DNA from: Zobellella taiwanensis
GTDB taxonomy: Bacteria > Pseudomonadota > Gammaproteobacteria > Enterobacterales > Aeromonadaceae
Assembly (NCBI RefSeq): GCF_003012795.1
Contig: NZ_PXYH01000008.1
Span: 89,302 to 153,301 of the forward strand
Length of the DNA: 64,000 nt
Direction of reading: 5' to 3'
Shown here piece after piece: positions 16,884-25,624 of the stretch; the first letter of the stretch is position 1, and every line of letters begins with the position of its first letter. The notes under the pieces were generated by a model, which was not told where the DNA came from, did no database searches, and was given only the letters and a program-made list of their open reading frames with translations. The translations under genes and the position numbers were made by a program.

Positions 16884-17099
16884 GGCACTCTCGGTAAATA
16901 GGTAATGGGGCCATGATAACGGCAGCCCGCAAGCGTTGAAAAGGCGCCAGCGCCCCAAACCGCGATCCCGCCGGCGGTGAACCCCGGGAGGCCGAGGTTC
17001 CGCACGGAGCGAGATTGCACATTTATGTGCCAACTCGAATGACATGGATAAGACAAAATGATAAAAACATGTAAACAAAACAAAAGGGCGAGATCAAGG

Positions 17100-18767
17100 A
17101 TGAAGCAACTTTCCATCAGGCAAAAAATTCTGCTGCTGGCCCTGCTGCCGCTGGCCCTGCTGGCCGCCGTCAGTACCTGGGTCAATGTTTCCCAGTCCCT
17201 GCATCTCAAGGCGCTGAGCGGGGAAAGCCTGCACCGTTCCCTGTTCGAAGCGCGCAAGGATCAGCTGGCCAACTACATGGAGCTGGCCCTGTCCGGCATA
17301 GCGCCGTTGCTGGCGCAGGGCGAAACCGACGCCGCCAAGGATCAGCTGCGCCGGCTGCGCTTTGACGACGGCACCGGTTATTTCTTTGTCTACAACCTGC
17401 AGGGCGTGCAGGTGGTGAGCGCCGACAACCCGGCCCGGGAAGGCAACAACTACCTCAATTCCACCAGCCCCGACGGCCGCCATCTGGTACAGGAGTATGT
17501 CGCCCTCGGTCGCCAGGGCGGCGGCTATGTGGAATACAGCTGGCCCAAACCCGATACCCAGCAGGGCGCGCCCAAGCTGGCCTACATAGCCCCGGTGCCG
17601 GGCACCGACTGGCTGCTCGGCACCGGCTTTTATATCGACGATCTGCAGGCCACCGTGGCCGGGCTGGAGCAGGAGCTGTCGGATTCGGTGCGCCAGGGCC
17701 TGATCAACTCGGCCCTCTCGGCCACCCTGCTGCTGGCGCTGATCGCCGCCGCCGGCCTGATCATGGCCCGCAGTATTCACCATCCCATCCGCCAGGCAGT
17801 GTCGACCATGCAGGACATCGCCCAGGGCGAAGGCGATCTGACCCGCCGCCTCGATGCCGACCATGGCCACGAGCTGGGCACCCTGGCCCGCTCCTTCAAC
17901 CAGTTTGCCGGCCAGATCAGCGAACTGGTGCAAAGCACCCGCCAGTCGGCGGATACCCTGCAGGAGGCCAGCGCCGAGCTGCAACGCTTTATGGATGAAA
18001 CCGAAGCGGGCATTGGCCGCCAGCACCACGAAAGCGACCAGCTCGCCACCGCCATGAACCAGATGTCGGCCACCGCCCAGGAGGTGGCCGCCAGTGCCGC
18101 CCGCGCCGCCGATGCCGCCCAACAGGCGGAAACCCAGGTGGGCGATGCCCAGCGGCTGCTGCAAGGGGCCATAGGGGTGATCGACGGCCTCGAGCACCAG
18201 GTCGCCGGCGGGGTCGATATTATCCAGCGGCTGGGGCAGGAGTCGGAGCAGATCGGTACCGTGCTGGACGTGATCCGCGGCATCGCCGAACAGACCAACC
18301 TGCTGGCGCTCAACGCCGCCATCGAGGCGGCCCGGGCCGGTGAACAGGGGCGCGGCTTCGCGGTGGTGGCCGACGAGGTACGCACCCTGGCCGGACGCAC
18401 CCAGGCCAGCACCGAGGAGATCCACAACATGATCACCCGGCTGCAGCAGGGTGCCAAGGAGGCGGTGCAGGCGATAGAAAGCATCCGCGATCGCAGCAGC
18501 CACACCGTGACCGAAGCCAGGCGCATCGACGAGGCGCTGCTCGACATCGGCACCGCGGTGAACACCATCAATACCATGAACGCCCAGATCGCCAGCGCGG
18601 CGGAAGAGCAGACCCAGGTGTCGGAAAGCATCAACACCAACGTGCACCAGATAGTGGCCATCGCCGAACAGACCAACGCCGGCTCCAGGGCCGCCAGCCA
18701 GACCAGCCGGGAAGTGGGCCAGCTGGCCGGGCACCTGCAGCAGCTGGTGGGCCGCTACCGGGCCTGA
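17100..18767 (+). CDS. Methyl-accepting chemotaxis protein with single Cache sensor domain
   Basis: The 555-residue protein starts MKQLSIRQKILLLALLPLAL (first membrane helix). A periplasmic sCache_2-type domain at about 40-190 follows (FDDGTGYFFVYNLQG, GTDWLLGTGFYIDD), then a second membrane helix near 205-225, a HAMP domain and the signalling hairpin with [20 protein letters not shown] near 400. It senses a small ligand in the periplasm and controls CheA. No CheR-binding pentapeptide is visible at the C-terminus. An alternative ATG at 17058 adds 14 basic residues but has no clear ribosome binding site. The 3' end overlaps the end of the convergent membrane-protein gene by 13 bp. Confidence 0.9.
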   Translation: MKQLSIRQKILLLALLPLALLAAVSTWVNVSQSLHLKALSGESLHRSLFEARKDQLANYMELALSGIAPLLAQGETDAAKDQLRRLRFDDGTGYFFVYNLQGVQVVSADNPAREGNNYLNSTSPDGRHLVQEYVALGRQGGGYVEYSWPKPDTQQGAPKLAYIAPVPGTDWLLGTGFYIDDLQATVAGLEQELSDSVRQGLINSALSATLLLALIAAAGLIMARSIHHPIRQAVSTMQDIAQGEGDLTRRLDADHGHELGTLARSFNQFAGQISELVQSTRQSADTLQEASAELQRFMDETEAGIGRQHHESDQLATAMNQMSATAQEVAASAARAADAAQQAETQVGDAQRLLQGAIGVIDGLEHQVAGGVDIIQRLGQESEQIGTVLDVIRGIAEQTNLLALNAAIEAARAGEQGRGFAVVADEVRTLAGRTQASTEEIHNMITRLQQGAKEAVQAIESIRDRSSHTVTEARRIDEALLDIGTAVNTINTMNAQIASAAEEQTQVSESINTNVHQIVAIAEQTNAGSRAASQTSREVGQLAGHLQQLVGRYRA

Positions 18768-19798
18768 CGCCGGCCGGCGAGCTGCACCGCGAGGAAGCTC
18801 AGCATAAAGGCGACAATGGCCAGGCTGGTCAGGTAGGCGCTCAGCTGGGGCCAGAACGGACGCCCCAGCAGGCCGAGCTGCAACAGGCCAAGGGGCAGGT
18901 ACAGCACCTTGTGGAAGTGGCAGCCGGTGTTCAGCAACGCCGGCACTATCACCGGCGCGTGGCCGAACACCATGGCCATCACAAAGCCCAGCAGTACGCC
19001 GTGCAACGCCATGTCCGGCGACACTCCGAGCAACCACAGCAGGCCGCTGACCAGCAACCAGCCGTAGCCCGCCAGCAGGCAGGCGGCGACATAACGCGGC
19101 AGGCCGGTACCGCGGATGGTGCGGCGGGCGATGTCGAAGCGCAGCAGCCAGGCTCCCAGCCCGATCAGGGCGGCCCCCAGCCAGAGATGGCCGAAAGGCA
19201 GCCAGGGCGCCGCCAGCAGCGCCCATGCCAGCACCAGGAACAGCCGCCGGGCCCACAGGGGCTTGGGCAACAGGCGCGAAAGCTCCAGCCGTTCGGCGGC
19301 GATGGTCAGCACCAGGAACACCACCCAGGCTCGCAGCACGGCCGCATCCATGCCCGCCAGCCACCAGGACAGGTTGCCCAGCAGCAGGGCCGCACAGGCC
19401 AGTACCAGCAACAGGGTAAAATCCTGGGGTTGGCGGCGCCACAGCAGCGCCGAGACCAGCGTCATGCCCAGCGCCAGCAGGGCATAGAGGGGAGCGGCCA
19501 GGGCCGGCTGCCACCACAGGCTGGCACTGGCCAGCAGGCCGCACAGGGGCACCAGCCAGCCACGCCGGTCGCCCAAGGCGGCGCAGCGTTCACAACTGAT
19601 CAGGGTGGCAAAAAAGCCGTTGACCATCAGCACGCCATGAAACGCCAGGCCGGTCTGGGTCAGCGGCAGCCAGTCGGCTCCCAGCCGCCAGGCGCCGCCA
19701 CCCACCGCCAGCAGCAGCAATATCATCAGGGGAAACAGCAACAACAGCATGAACGTCTCCGCTCGGGTCCAAGGATCAGGGTTCCATGATAGCGGCAT
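18755..19798 (-). CDS. Polytopic membrane protein, NnrS-like
   Basis: The predicted 347 residues contain about ten to twelve hydrophobic helices. The first pair encloses the segment LAFHGVLMVNGFFATLISCERC, and a later loop HGVLLGFVMAMVFGHAPVIVP carries conserved histidines. These features resemble the NnrS family, haem- and copper-binding membrane proteins linked to nitric-oxide stress. The match is by pattern only. The ATG at 19798 is chosen since the longer frame to 20020 runs into the divergent transporter gene; 19750 is another possible start. No denitrification gene lies nearby. Confidence 0.55.
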   Translation of the reverse strand: MPLSWNPDPWTRAETFMLLLLFPLMILLLLAVGGGAWRLGADWLPLTQTGLAFHGVLMVNGFFATLISCERCAALGDRRGWLVPLCGLLASASLWWQPALAAPLYALLALGMTLVSALLWRRQPQDFTLLLVLACAALLLGNLSWWLAGMDAAVLRAWVVFLVLTIAAERLELSRLLPKPLWARRLFLVLAWALLAAPWLPFGHLWLGAALIGLGAWLLRFDIARRTIRGTGLPRYVAACLLAGYGWLLVSGLLWLLGVSPDMALHGVLLGFVMAMVFGHAPVIVPALLNTGCHFHKVLYLPLGLLQLGLLGRPFWPQLSAYLTSLAIVAFMLSFLAVQLAGRRQAR

Positions 19799-19907
19799 CC
19801 GCCGGCCGCCGCCTTGCGCTGTCGCAAAAAAGCCGTCATCGGTAAGGGCTGGCCAGCGCCGGCCGCCTTCTTTACTATGGCGGCTCAGTCTCTTGCGGAA
19901 CCGCCCC

Positions 19908-20954
19908 ATGCGTGAAAAACTCGAACAACGTTCCTTTCTGTTTATGCTGCTGCTGGTCAGCCTGCTGTTCGGGCTGGTGCTCAAACCCTTCTGGGGCGCC
20001 ATTTTCTGGGCCTGTGCCATCAGCGTGATCTTTTACCCGTTGCAGGAGCGGATACTGCTCCGCCTTGGTCCCAGGCCCAACAGCGCCGCCCTGCTGACCC
20101 TGCTGATCTGCGTGGTGATAGTGGTGCTGCCGGTGCTGGTGATCGCCACCTCCTTTGTGCAGGAAGGGCTGGCCTTCTACCAGCGTATCGATCGGGGCGA
20201 AATCAACCCGGGGCGGGTGCTGGAGCAAATCCGCACCGCCTTTCCGCTGCTGCCCGAACTGCTAGAGCGGCTCGGCATCGACATCGACAGCATCCGCCAG
20301 AAGCTCTCCGAAGCGGCGGTTGCCGGCAGCCGGCTGCTGGCGGAAAAGGCGCTGACCGCCGGCCAGAGTACTTTCGGCTTTATCATGAACGTGGCGCTGA
20401 TGCTGTATCTCAGCTTTTTCCTGCTGCGCGACGGCCATCAGTTGACCGAATTGCTGGTCAAGGCGCTGCCGCTGGGGGACGAGCGCGAACGCAAGTTGTT
20501 CGCCAAATTCTCGGAGGTGACCCGGGCCACGGTGAAGGGCAATATCCTGGTGGCCATGGCCCAGGGAGCGCTCGGCGGCTTCATCTTCTGGGCGCTGGAA
20601 ATACCGGGCCCCCTGCTGTGGGGGGTGGTCATGGCCTTCCTGTCGCTGATCCCGGCCATCGGCGCCGGCCTGGTGTGGCTGCCGGTGGCCATTTACCTGT
20701 ACGCCACCGGCGACTGGATTGCCGCCACCGTGCTGGTAGCCTTCGGCGCCCTGGTGATCGGCCTGGCCGACAACGTGTTGCGTCCGCTACTGGTGGGCCG
20801 GGACACCAAGCTGCCCGACTATGTGGTGCTGTTTTCCACCCTCGGCGGGCTCAGCCTGATGGGCATCAACGGCTTCGTCATCGGCCCCTTGGTGGCGGCC
20901 CTGTTTCTGGTGTTCTGGGATATTTTCATGCGCGAGTTCAATCAGTCGCACTGA
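19908..20954 (+). CDS. AI-2E / PerM family membrane transporter
   Basis: The 348-residue protein starts MREKLEQRSFLFMLLL and has about eight membrane helices in the PerM pattern: two pairs at the N-terminus, a central soluble helical part (residues 100-160), then the conserved block GNILVAMAQGALGGFIFW, IPAIGAGLVWLPVAIYL, ADNVLRPLLVGRDTKLPDYVVL and GPLVAALFLVFWDIF. Members are proposed permeases or Na+/H+ antiporters; the substrate is not known. An upstream ATG at 19749 is in frame but overlaps the divergent gene and gives an unlikely basic extension. Confidence 0.85.
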   Translation: MREKLEQRSFLFMLLLVSLLFGLVLKPFWGAIFWACAISVIFYPLQERILLRLGPRPNSAALLTLLICVVIVVLPVLVIATSFVQEGLAFYQRIDRGEINPGRVLEQIRTAFPLLPELLERLGIDIDSIRQKLSEAAVAGSRLLAEKALTAGQSTFGFIMNVALMLYLSFFLLRDGHQLTELLVKALPLGDERERKLFAKFSEVTRATVKGNILVAMAQGALGGFIFWALEIPGPLLWGVVMAFLSLIPAIGAGLVWLPVAIYLYATGDWIAATVLVAFGALVIGLADNVLRPLLVGRDTKLPDYVVLFSTLGGLSLMGINGFVIGPLVAALFLVFWDIFMREFNQSH

Positions 20955-20957
20955 CCC

Positions 20958-21260
20958 TCACTGCCACCCCAGCCGGGCCCGCAGCGCCGGGCTCATCAGC
21001 TCCGGGCTCCAGGCCGGCTGCCAGACCAGCCGCACCTCTGCCTGCTGGCCCGGCTCGCACAGCCCGGCCAGTTGCTGCTCCACCTGCCCCCGGATCCAGT
21101 CGCCCATGGGGCAACTGGGCGAGGTCATGGTCATGGTCACCGCCAGTCGCGATGGCTCGATCTCGACGCCGTACACCAGCCCCAGCTCGATGATGTTCTC
21201 CCCCACTTCGGGATCCAGCACCGCGCTGAGCGCCTCCCGCACCCTTTGTTCCGTTACCAT
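20958..21260 (-). CDS. DUF59 / MIP18 family metal-sulfur cluster assembly protein
   Basis: The 100-residue protein has the family core LDPEVGENIIELGLVYG near residue 16 and MTMTSPSCPMGDWI with the conserved Cys near residue 50. Members help assemble or transfer Fe-S clusters (SufT, PaaD-like, MIP18). It stands alone, convergent with the PerM gene (3 bp gap), so no pathway can be assigned from context. Confidence 0.85.
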   Translation of the reverse strand: MVTEQRVREALSAVLDPEVGENIIELGLVYGVEIEPSRLAVTMTMTSPSCPMGDWIRGQVEQQLAGLCEPGQQAEVRLVWQPAWSPELMSPALRARLGWQ

Positions 21261-21327
21261 GGCTGCCTGCCCCTTCCGCGTGTGAAAAGCCGATTATCCG
21301 CAGTGTCCGGCGCCGGTGCAAGCGGGC

Positions 21328-22548
21328 TCAGGCCCGGAGCCGCGCCAGGCTGGCCGCCAGTTGGCCGGCAATCCGCGCCACCCGGTCCCGATCCTGTCCC
21401 AGGGTGTCGAGCTGGTGGCGGGAGCTGTCGGCCTGCTCCAGCAGCCGGGCCAGGCTCAGGTTGAGATCCGCCATCGCCTGTTCCTGCTCCGCCACGGCTC
21501 CCGCCAGTTGCCGGTTCATGCCGCTGATCCGCGCCATCCGCTGCAGTATGTTGTCGAGCGCCTGCATGCCGGCCCGCACGCCGGAGGCCGCCTCGGCACT
21601 GGCGGCGGCGTTGCGCGCCATCATGCCCATGCTGCGGCCGACCCGCTCGGACAGGGTGTCGATCATCTGCTGGATATCCCGGGTCGCCGCCTGGGTGCGC
21701 GCGGCCAGGGTACGCACCTCGTCGGCCACTACCGCGAAACCGCGCCCCTGTTCACCGGCCCGGGCCGCCTCGATGGCGGCGTTGAGCGCCAGCAGGTTGG
21801 TCTGTTCGGAAATCGCCTTGATGGTTTCCGCCACTGTGCCAACCCGAGCCAGGGTGTCGCCCAGCACCCGGGAGTCGCTGCTGGCATCCTCGGTATCGGC
21901 CACCAGTTGCTCCATGCCCTGCATGGCGGCCGCCATGTGCCGGCCGGCACTGCGGGCCTCGTCATGGGTCTGTCCGGCCAGGTGTTCGGCCTGGCGGGAG
22001 TGGTCGCCCACCTGGCCGATGGCCTCGTTCAGCCCGGCCACCGTCTGGCGGCACAGAGCCACCTGGCGATGCTGGGCACCCACTTCTTCACCGGCCCGGC
22101 CAACTGCGGCGCCGATGTTGTCCACCGCGCCACGCAGGCCGCCGGCCGAGCGCTCCATCAATTCGAAGGTGGCGGCCAGGTGCTCCAGGGTCGTGTCGAT
22201 GGCCGTGCCGATCTTGCCGAACTCGTCGGCGCCGGAAAAACCGACCCTCTGCTCCAGCCCGCCCCGGGCCACCCGGGCCATCATCGCCTCGATATGGGCC
22301 AGCAGCGGCAGCAGGTTGGCGCTCACCGCCCGGGCCAGCAGCCACAGCAGCAGGATCACCGACGCCACGGCCCCCGCCACCGGCAGCATACTGTCGTCCG
22401 GCCCGGCCTGGGCCCGCCACAACCGCCAGTAGCCGTAGAGCAGCGCCAGCAGGGCCAGGGTCGCCAAATAGCAGGCCAGCATCAGCTTGTGCCTGAGCGG
22501 GATATTCATCAGCAGCCGGTCGCGCCAGCCCACATTGAGTGCATCCAT
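21328..22548 (-). CDS. Methyl-accepting chemotaxis protein without a large periplasmic domain
   Basis: The 406-residue protein has two membrane helices ([20 protein letters not shown] near 22 and [16 protein letters not shown] near 60) separated by only about 20 residues. There is thus no periplasmic ligand domain. A HAMP-like segment follows, then the signalling tip [23 protein letters not shown] near residue 255. It may sense through its membrane segment (energy or pH taxis) or with a partner. The start at 22548 has AAGG upstream; the frame is open to 22749, but that extension shows no receptor features. Confidence 0.85.
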   Translation of the reverse strand: MDALNVGWRDRLLMNIPLRHKLMLACYLATLALLALLYGYWRLWRAQAGPDDSMLPVAGAVASVILLLWLLARAVSANLLPLLAHIEAMMARVARGGLEQRVGFSGADEFGKIGTAIDTTLEHLAATFELMERSAGGLRGAVDNIGAAVGRAGEEVGAQHRQVALCRQTVAGLNEAIGQVGDHSRQAEHLAGQTHDEARSAGRHMAAAMQGMEQLVADTEDASSDSRVLGDTLARVGTVAETIKAISEQTNLLALNAAIEAARAGEQGRGFAVVADEVRTLAARTQAATRDIQQMIDTLSERVGRSMGMMARNAAASAEAASGVRAGMQALDNILQRMARISGMNRQLAGAVAEQEQAMADLNLSLARLLEQADSSRHQLDTLGQDRDRVARIAGQLAASLARLRA

Positions 22549-22780
22549 GCCATTACCTTTATGAAAAGTATTTTCACATAGAAATAACATGGGGTTTGGC
22601 TCCCCACAAGCGCCGGGAGCCCGCCGGCGGGGATTTTTGTTATGCACAAAGGCCATCCCAAAGGCAGGGCGGCCAATAACCTGGCCGTTGCCCGGGCTCG
22701 GATACCGGTGGGAGACAGGCAGGAGGGGAAGCGGCGGGGACAGCCGCATATTGAGGCGGGCGGGTGCAGCCCTGAGGCGC

Positions 22781-22805
22781 CACGCCCCGGACCGGCCGGG
22801 GCGTG
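22781..22805 (-). terminator. GC-rich hairpin after allA
   Basis: CACGCCCCGG and CCGGGGCGTG form a 10-bp stem with a 5-base loop just downstream of the allA stop. No T-run follows on the minus strand, so it is a weak or factor-assisted terminator or an RNA 3'-end stabiliser. Confidence 0.5.
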
Positions 22806-22817
22806 AACAAGACGGAC

Positions 22818-23327
22818 TCAGCCCAGTTCGACGGTCAGCCGGACGGACTCGTCGAAGAAGAATTCATCACAGTTGTTGCCCGGACCGCTGCGATCCACCA
22901 CCAGGAACTCGTCGTTGTCGCGCAGCGCCATGATCGGATGGTGCCACACGCCCCTGTGGTAGTTCACGCCCTGGCGACCGCTGGCGCGGAAGGCGCGCAC
23001 GGTGGCCGGGTCAATGTTCATGCTGCCGTCGCCCACCGGGGCAACCACCAGCAGGAAGTCGTGGCCGAACAGCGGAATAAAAGACTGGGAGCCGAACGGA
23101 TGGCGCTCCAGCATTTTGATCTGCAGCGGGTATTCCAGGGTCTTGGCACGGAAGATGCTAATGATGCCCTGGCCCTGCTCGTCCAGCTGTACTTCGCCCA
23201 GCTTGTGGTAACGCTGAGTGGAGCCGTTGTTGATCATGAAATAGTCACGACCTTCGGATTCGATGACGTCGCCAAAGGGAGCGAAGGCTTCCTTGGTCAG
23301 CGGCTCGATCTTGAGAGTTTTGATCAT
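22818..23327 (-). CDS. allA: Ureidoglycolate lyase
   Basis: The 169-residue protein matches AllA along its length: FAPFGDVIE near residue 15, the metal-site region [14 protein letters not shown] near 120 and FLVVDR near 140. It splits ureidoglycolate into glyoxylate and urea, the last step of allantoin breakdown. GGAGG at a 6-bp spacing supports the ATG at 23327. It is the third gene of a puuE-uraD-allA unit, 55 bp after uraD. Confidence 0.9.
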   Translation of the reverse strand: MIKTLKIEPLTKEAFAPFGDVIESEGRDYFMINNGSTQRYHKLGEVQLDEQGQGIISIFRAKTLEYPLQIKMLERHPFGSQSFIPLFGHDFLLVVAPVGDGSMNIDPATVRAFRASGRQGVNYHRGVWHHPIMALRDNDEFLVVDRSGPGNNCDEFFFDESVRLTVELG

Positions 23328-23382
23328 TGCTGCCTCCTGCAGAGAAGAAAGAAGGCAGGGCCTGCAGGCCCCGCCGGCCATG

Positions 23383-23898
23383 TTACATGTCGCTCAGACG
23401 GAACAGGGCAATCTTGTTGATCTCTTTCACGGCGCGATCAAACTCGGTGTCGTAGTCGTTGTGGATACGCTCTTCAAAGGCCGCCAGGATCTGGTGACGG
23501 TTGGAGCCTTTTACCGCCATGATGAAAGGAAAGGCGAACTTTTCCTTATAGGCATTGTTCAGCTCGGTAAAGCGGGCAAACTCCTCCGCCGTGCACTGGT
23601 TGATACCGGCGCCGGCCTGCTCGTTGGTGGAGGCTTCGGTCAGTTCGCCGCGCTGGGCGGCCTTGCCGGCCAGATCCGGGTGAGCATTGATCAGGTCCAG
23701 CTGGGCTTGCCTGTCGGCAGCCAGCAGCACCTGGCACATGCGGCCGTGCAGTTGCTCAACCTCGTTGTCGGCCTCGGTCAGGCCCTGGTCAAAGGTCTGC
23801 TCGGCCACCCAGGGAGAGTGCTCGTAAATGTCGGCGAAGGTAGCCACGAATTGGTCGCGGCCCAGGGTGCTGGGCGTACAGGTTTTGAACCGGCTCAT
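23383..23898 (-). CDS. uraD: 2-oxo-4-hydroxy-4-carboxy-5-ureidoimidazoline decarboxylase
   Basis: The 171-residue protein has the OHCU decarboxylase pattern: FVATFADIYEHSPWVAEQTF near residue 17, then NAHPDLAGKAAQRGELTEAST (the His-Pro-Asp-Leu motif near 65) and FAFPFIMAVKG near 115. It converts OHCU to S-allantoin after the UraH step in urate breakdown. Its ATG overlaps the puuE stop by one base (TAATG), so the two are coupled. Confidence 0.95.
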   Translation of the reverse strand: MSRFKTCTPSTLGRDQFVATFADIYEHSPWVAEQTFDQGLTEADNEVEQLHGRMCQVLLAADRQAQLDLINAHPDLAGKAAQRGELTEASTNEQAGAGINQCTAEEFARFTELNNAYKEKFAFPFIMAVKGSNRHQILAAFEERIHNDYDTEFDRAVKEINKIALFRLSDM

Positions 23899-24818
23899 TA
23901 CTTGTTTCCTTTATAGGGGTGGTGCTCGTGCCAGTGCTTGGCAATGTCGACGCGGCGGGTGAACCACACCTTGTCGTGGCTGCGCGCGTACTTGATGAAG
24001 CGCTCCAGGCCCGCCATCCGGCCGGGGCGGCCCAGCAACCGGCAGTGCATGCCGATGGACAGCATCTTGGGCGCTTCGGCGCCTTCTTCATAGAGTACGT
24101 CGAAGGCATCCTTCAGATACTGGTAAAACTCCTCGCCGGTGTTGTAGCAGCCCTGGCCGAAACGCATGTCGTTGGTATCCATGGCGTAGGGAATCACCAG
24201 GTGGCCCTTGCCCTTGTTGTCGACCCAATAGGGCAGATCGTCACCGTAGGAGTCGGAATCGTAGAGAAAACCGCCCTCTTCCATCACTATTTTGCGGGTG
24301 TTGGGGCTGTCGCGCCCGGTGTACCAGCCCAGCGGGCGCTGGCCACAGACCCGCTCGAAGATCTCCAGCGCCTGGTGCAGTTGCTCCCGTTCTTCCTGCT
24401 CGCTCATGAACTGGTAGGTGATCCACTTGTAGGCGTGGGAGCAGATTTCGTGTCCCTCATCCATGAACGCCCGGGCGATCTCCGGATAGCGCTCGATGGC
24501 GGTCGCCACGGCGAAGATGGTCAGCGGTATGTCGTAGCGCTTGAACAGGCGCAGCAGGCGCCATACGCCGGCCCGGCTGCCGTATTCATAGATGGATTCC
24601 ATGCTCATGTGGCGCACGTCGGGCCAGGACACCGCCGAGGGCATCTCGGACAGGAAAGATTCGGACTCGCCATCCCCGTGCAGTACGTTGCGTTCGCCGC
24701 CCTCTTCGTAGTTCAGCACGAAGGAAATCGCAATGCGGGCGTCGCCGGGCCATTTTGGGTGAGGAGGGTTGGCTCCATACCCGATGAGGTCACGGGGATA
24801 GTCTTGATACTGGCTCAT
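23898..24818 (-). CDS. puuE: Allantoinase, polysaccharide-deacetylase type
   Basis: The 306-residue protein matches PuuE (metal-independent allantoinase) rather than the amidohydrolase AllB: DLIGYGANPPHPKWPGDARIA at the start, NYEEGGERNVLHGDGESE near 35, SHAYKWI near 128 and GWYTGRDSPNTR near 160. It opens allantoin to allantoate. AAGGAG lies 8 bp before the ATG. It is the first gene of puuE-uraD-allA; its promoter region is shared with uraH and carries a GTATAC palindrome. Confidence 0.92.
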   Translation of the reverse strand: MSQYQDYPRDLIGYGANPPHPKWPGDARIAISFVLNYEEGGERNVLHGDGESESFLSEMPSAVSWPDVRHMSMESIYEYGSRAGVWRLLRLFKRYDIPLTIFAVATAIERYPEIARAFMDEGHEICSHAYKWITYQFMSEQEEREQLHQALEIFERVCGQRPLGWYTGRDSPNTRKIVMEEGGFLYDSDSYGDDLPYWVDNKGKGHLVIPYAMDTNDMRFGQGCYNTGEEFYQYLKDAFDVLYEEGAEAPKMLSIGMHCRLLGRPGRMAGLERFIKYARSHDKVWFTRRVDIAKHWHEHHPYKGNK

Positions 24819-25179
24819 CGGAAAACTCCTTGAAGAGAGGGTTAAAACACCGGCCGAAACAAGCTTGACGGGGGCTTGCCGGTCATTTTGATGACAATCA
24901 TTGTATACAATAAAAACAATATATGTAAATAACAGGTTTAGTTTTTGTATCAGATCTTACCCTGAAACCTTGCTTTAGACTATCAAAGCAAAGACAATCT
25001 GCGATGATCAAAATAGCTTTCAGCTTTGTAGACCGTTTACTCGGGCTTATTGTACACATTGTTGTTAATTCAATGTAGACGAGCTGTTTTATTTTGATGT
25101 AAAATTAGTTCTGTCGACGCCCGCGCCGACAGTACCTTGGATCAACAGAGACGCGTATCACGCGCAAGGTAACGACACA
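24819..25179. promoter_or_regulatory. Divergent promoter region between puuE and uraH
   Basis: This 361-bp region has no ORF and is much richer in AT than its neighbours. It holds a perfect palindrome at 24900-24911 and a weaker look-alike at 25049-25060, which would suit control of both flanking operons by one dimeric regulator. Several A/T-rich blocks could serve as -10 elements, but none has a convincing -35 partner. Confidence 0.65.
24900..24911. promoter_or_regulatory. GTATAC-centred palindromic operator
   Basis: ATTGTATACAAT is a perfect 12-bp palindrome 82 bp upstream of the puuE start. The same core occurs at 30523, 37036 and 39818, each time before a gene of the purine region. GntR/FCD regulators bind palindromes of this kind and the only such regulator here is encoded at 29715-30446. 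Confidence 0.7.
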
Positions 25180-25533
25180 ATGGGAAGATTGACTACACAC
25201 GTACTGGATACTGCCAAGGGCCTGCCCGGCACCGACATCAAAGTGGAACTGTATCGGGTGGAGGGCGAGAGCACCACACTGCTCAACACCGTTTACACCA
25301 ACCACGACGGCCGTACCGATGCGCCCATCCTGGCAGGAGACGACTATGTGGCCGGTAAATACCAGCTGGTCTTTCACACCGCCGGTTACTTCAAAAAACA
25401 AGGTATAGCGCTGCTCGAGCCTGCCTTTCTGGATGACGTCGTCATCCGTTTCGGCATCGCCGACGGCGAAGAGCACTACCACGTACCCCTGCTGATTGCG
25501 CCCTACAGCTACTCTACCTACAGAGGCAGCTAA
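25180..25533 (+). CDS. uraH: 5-hydroxyisourate hydrolase (transthyretin-like)
   Basis: The 117-residue protein starts with the family signature LTTHVLDTAKGLPG (catalytic His near residue 7) and ends in YRGS, the C-terminal tetrapeptide typical of HIU hydrolases. It hydrolyses 5-hydroxyisourate to OHCU, which UraD then decarboxylates. The N-terminus has no signal peptide, so it acts in the cytoplasm. It is the first gene of a plus-strand unit with the purine permease. Confidence 0.95.
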   Translation: MGRLTTHVLDTAKGLPGTDIKVELYRVEGESTTLLNTVYTNHDGRTDAPILAGDDYVAGKYQLVFHTAGYFKKQGIALLEPAFLDDVVIRFGIADGEEHYHVPLLIAPYSYSTYRGS

Positions 25534-25624
25534 CGGGTTGCAGCAGCCATGCCAATGCCGTGGACGAAGGAAAATCGTGCGGCATTGGCAGTCTGCCACT
25601 CAACCTACTCGAGGACCTCAGGTC

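Noticed and set aside
14235..16901. 888-codon plus-strand ORF
   Set aside because: It runs antisense to the DUF2797 and PhoD-like genes, is made of Gln/Gly/His-rich low-complexity sequence and has no domain; it is a product of high GC in the opposite frame.
17094..19544. 816-codon minus-strand ORF
   Set aside because: It is antisense to the Cache chemotaxis receptor, which has clear signatures in the plus frame.
25049..25060. Second GTATAC-type operator before uraH (ATTGTACACATT)
   Set aside because: Only one half-site matches well; it is mentioned in the region entry but not called as a site of its own.
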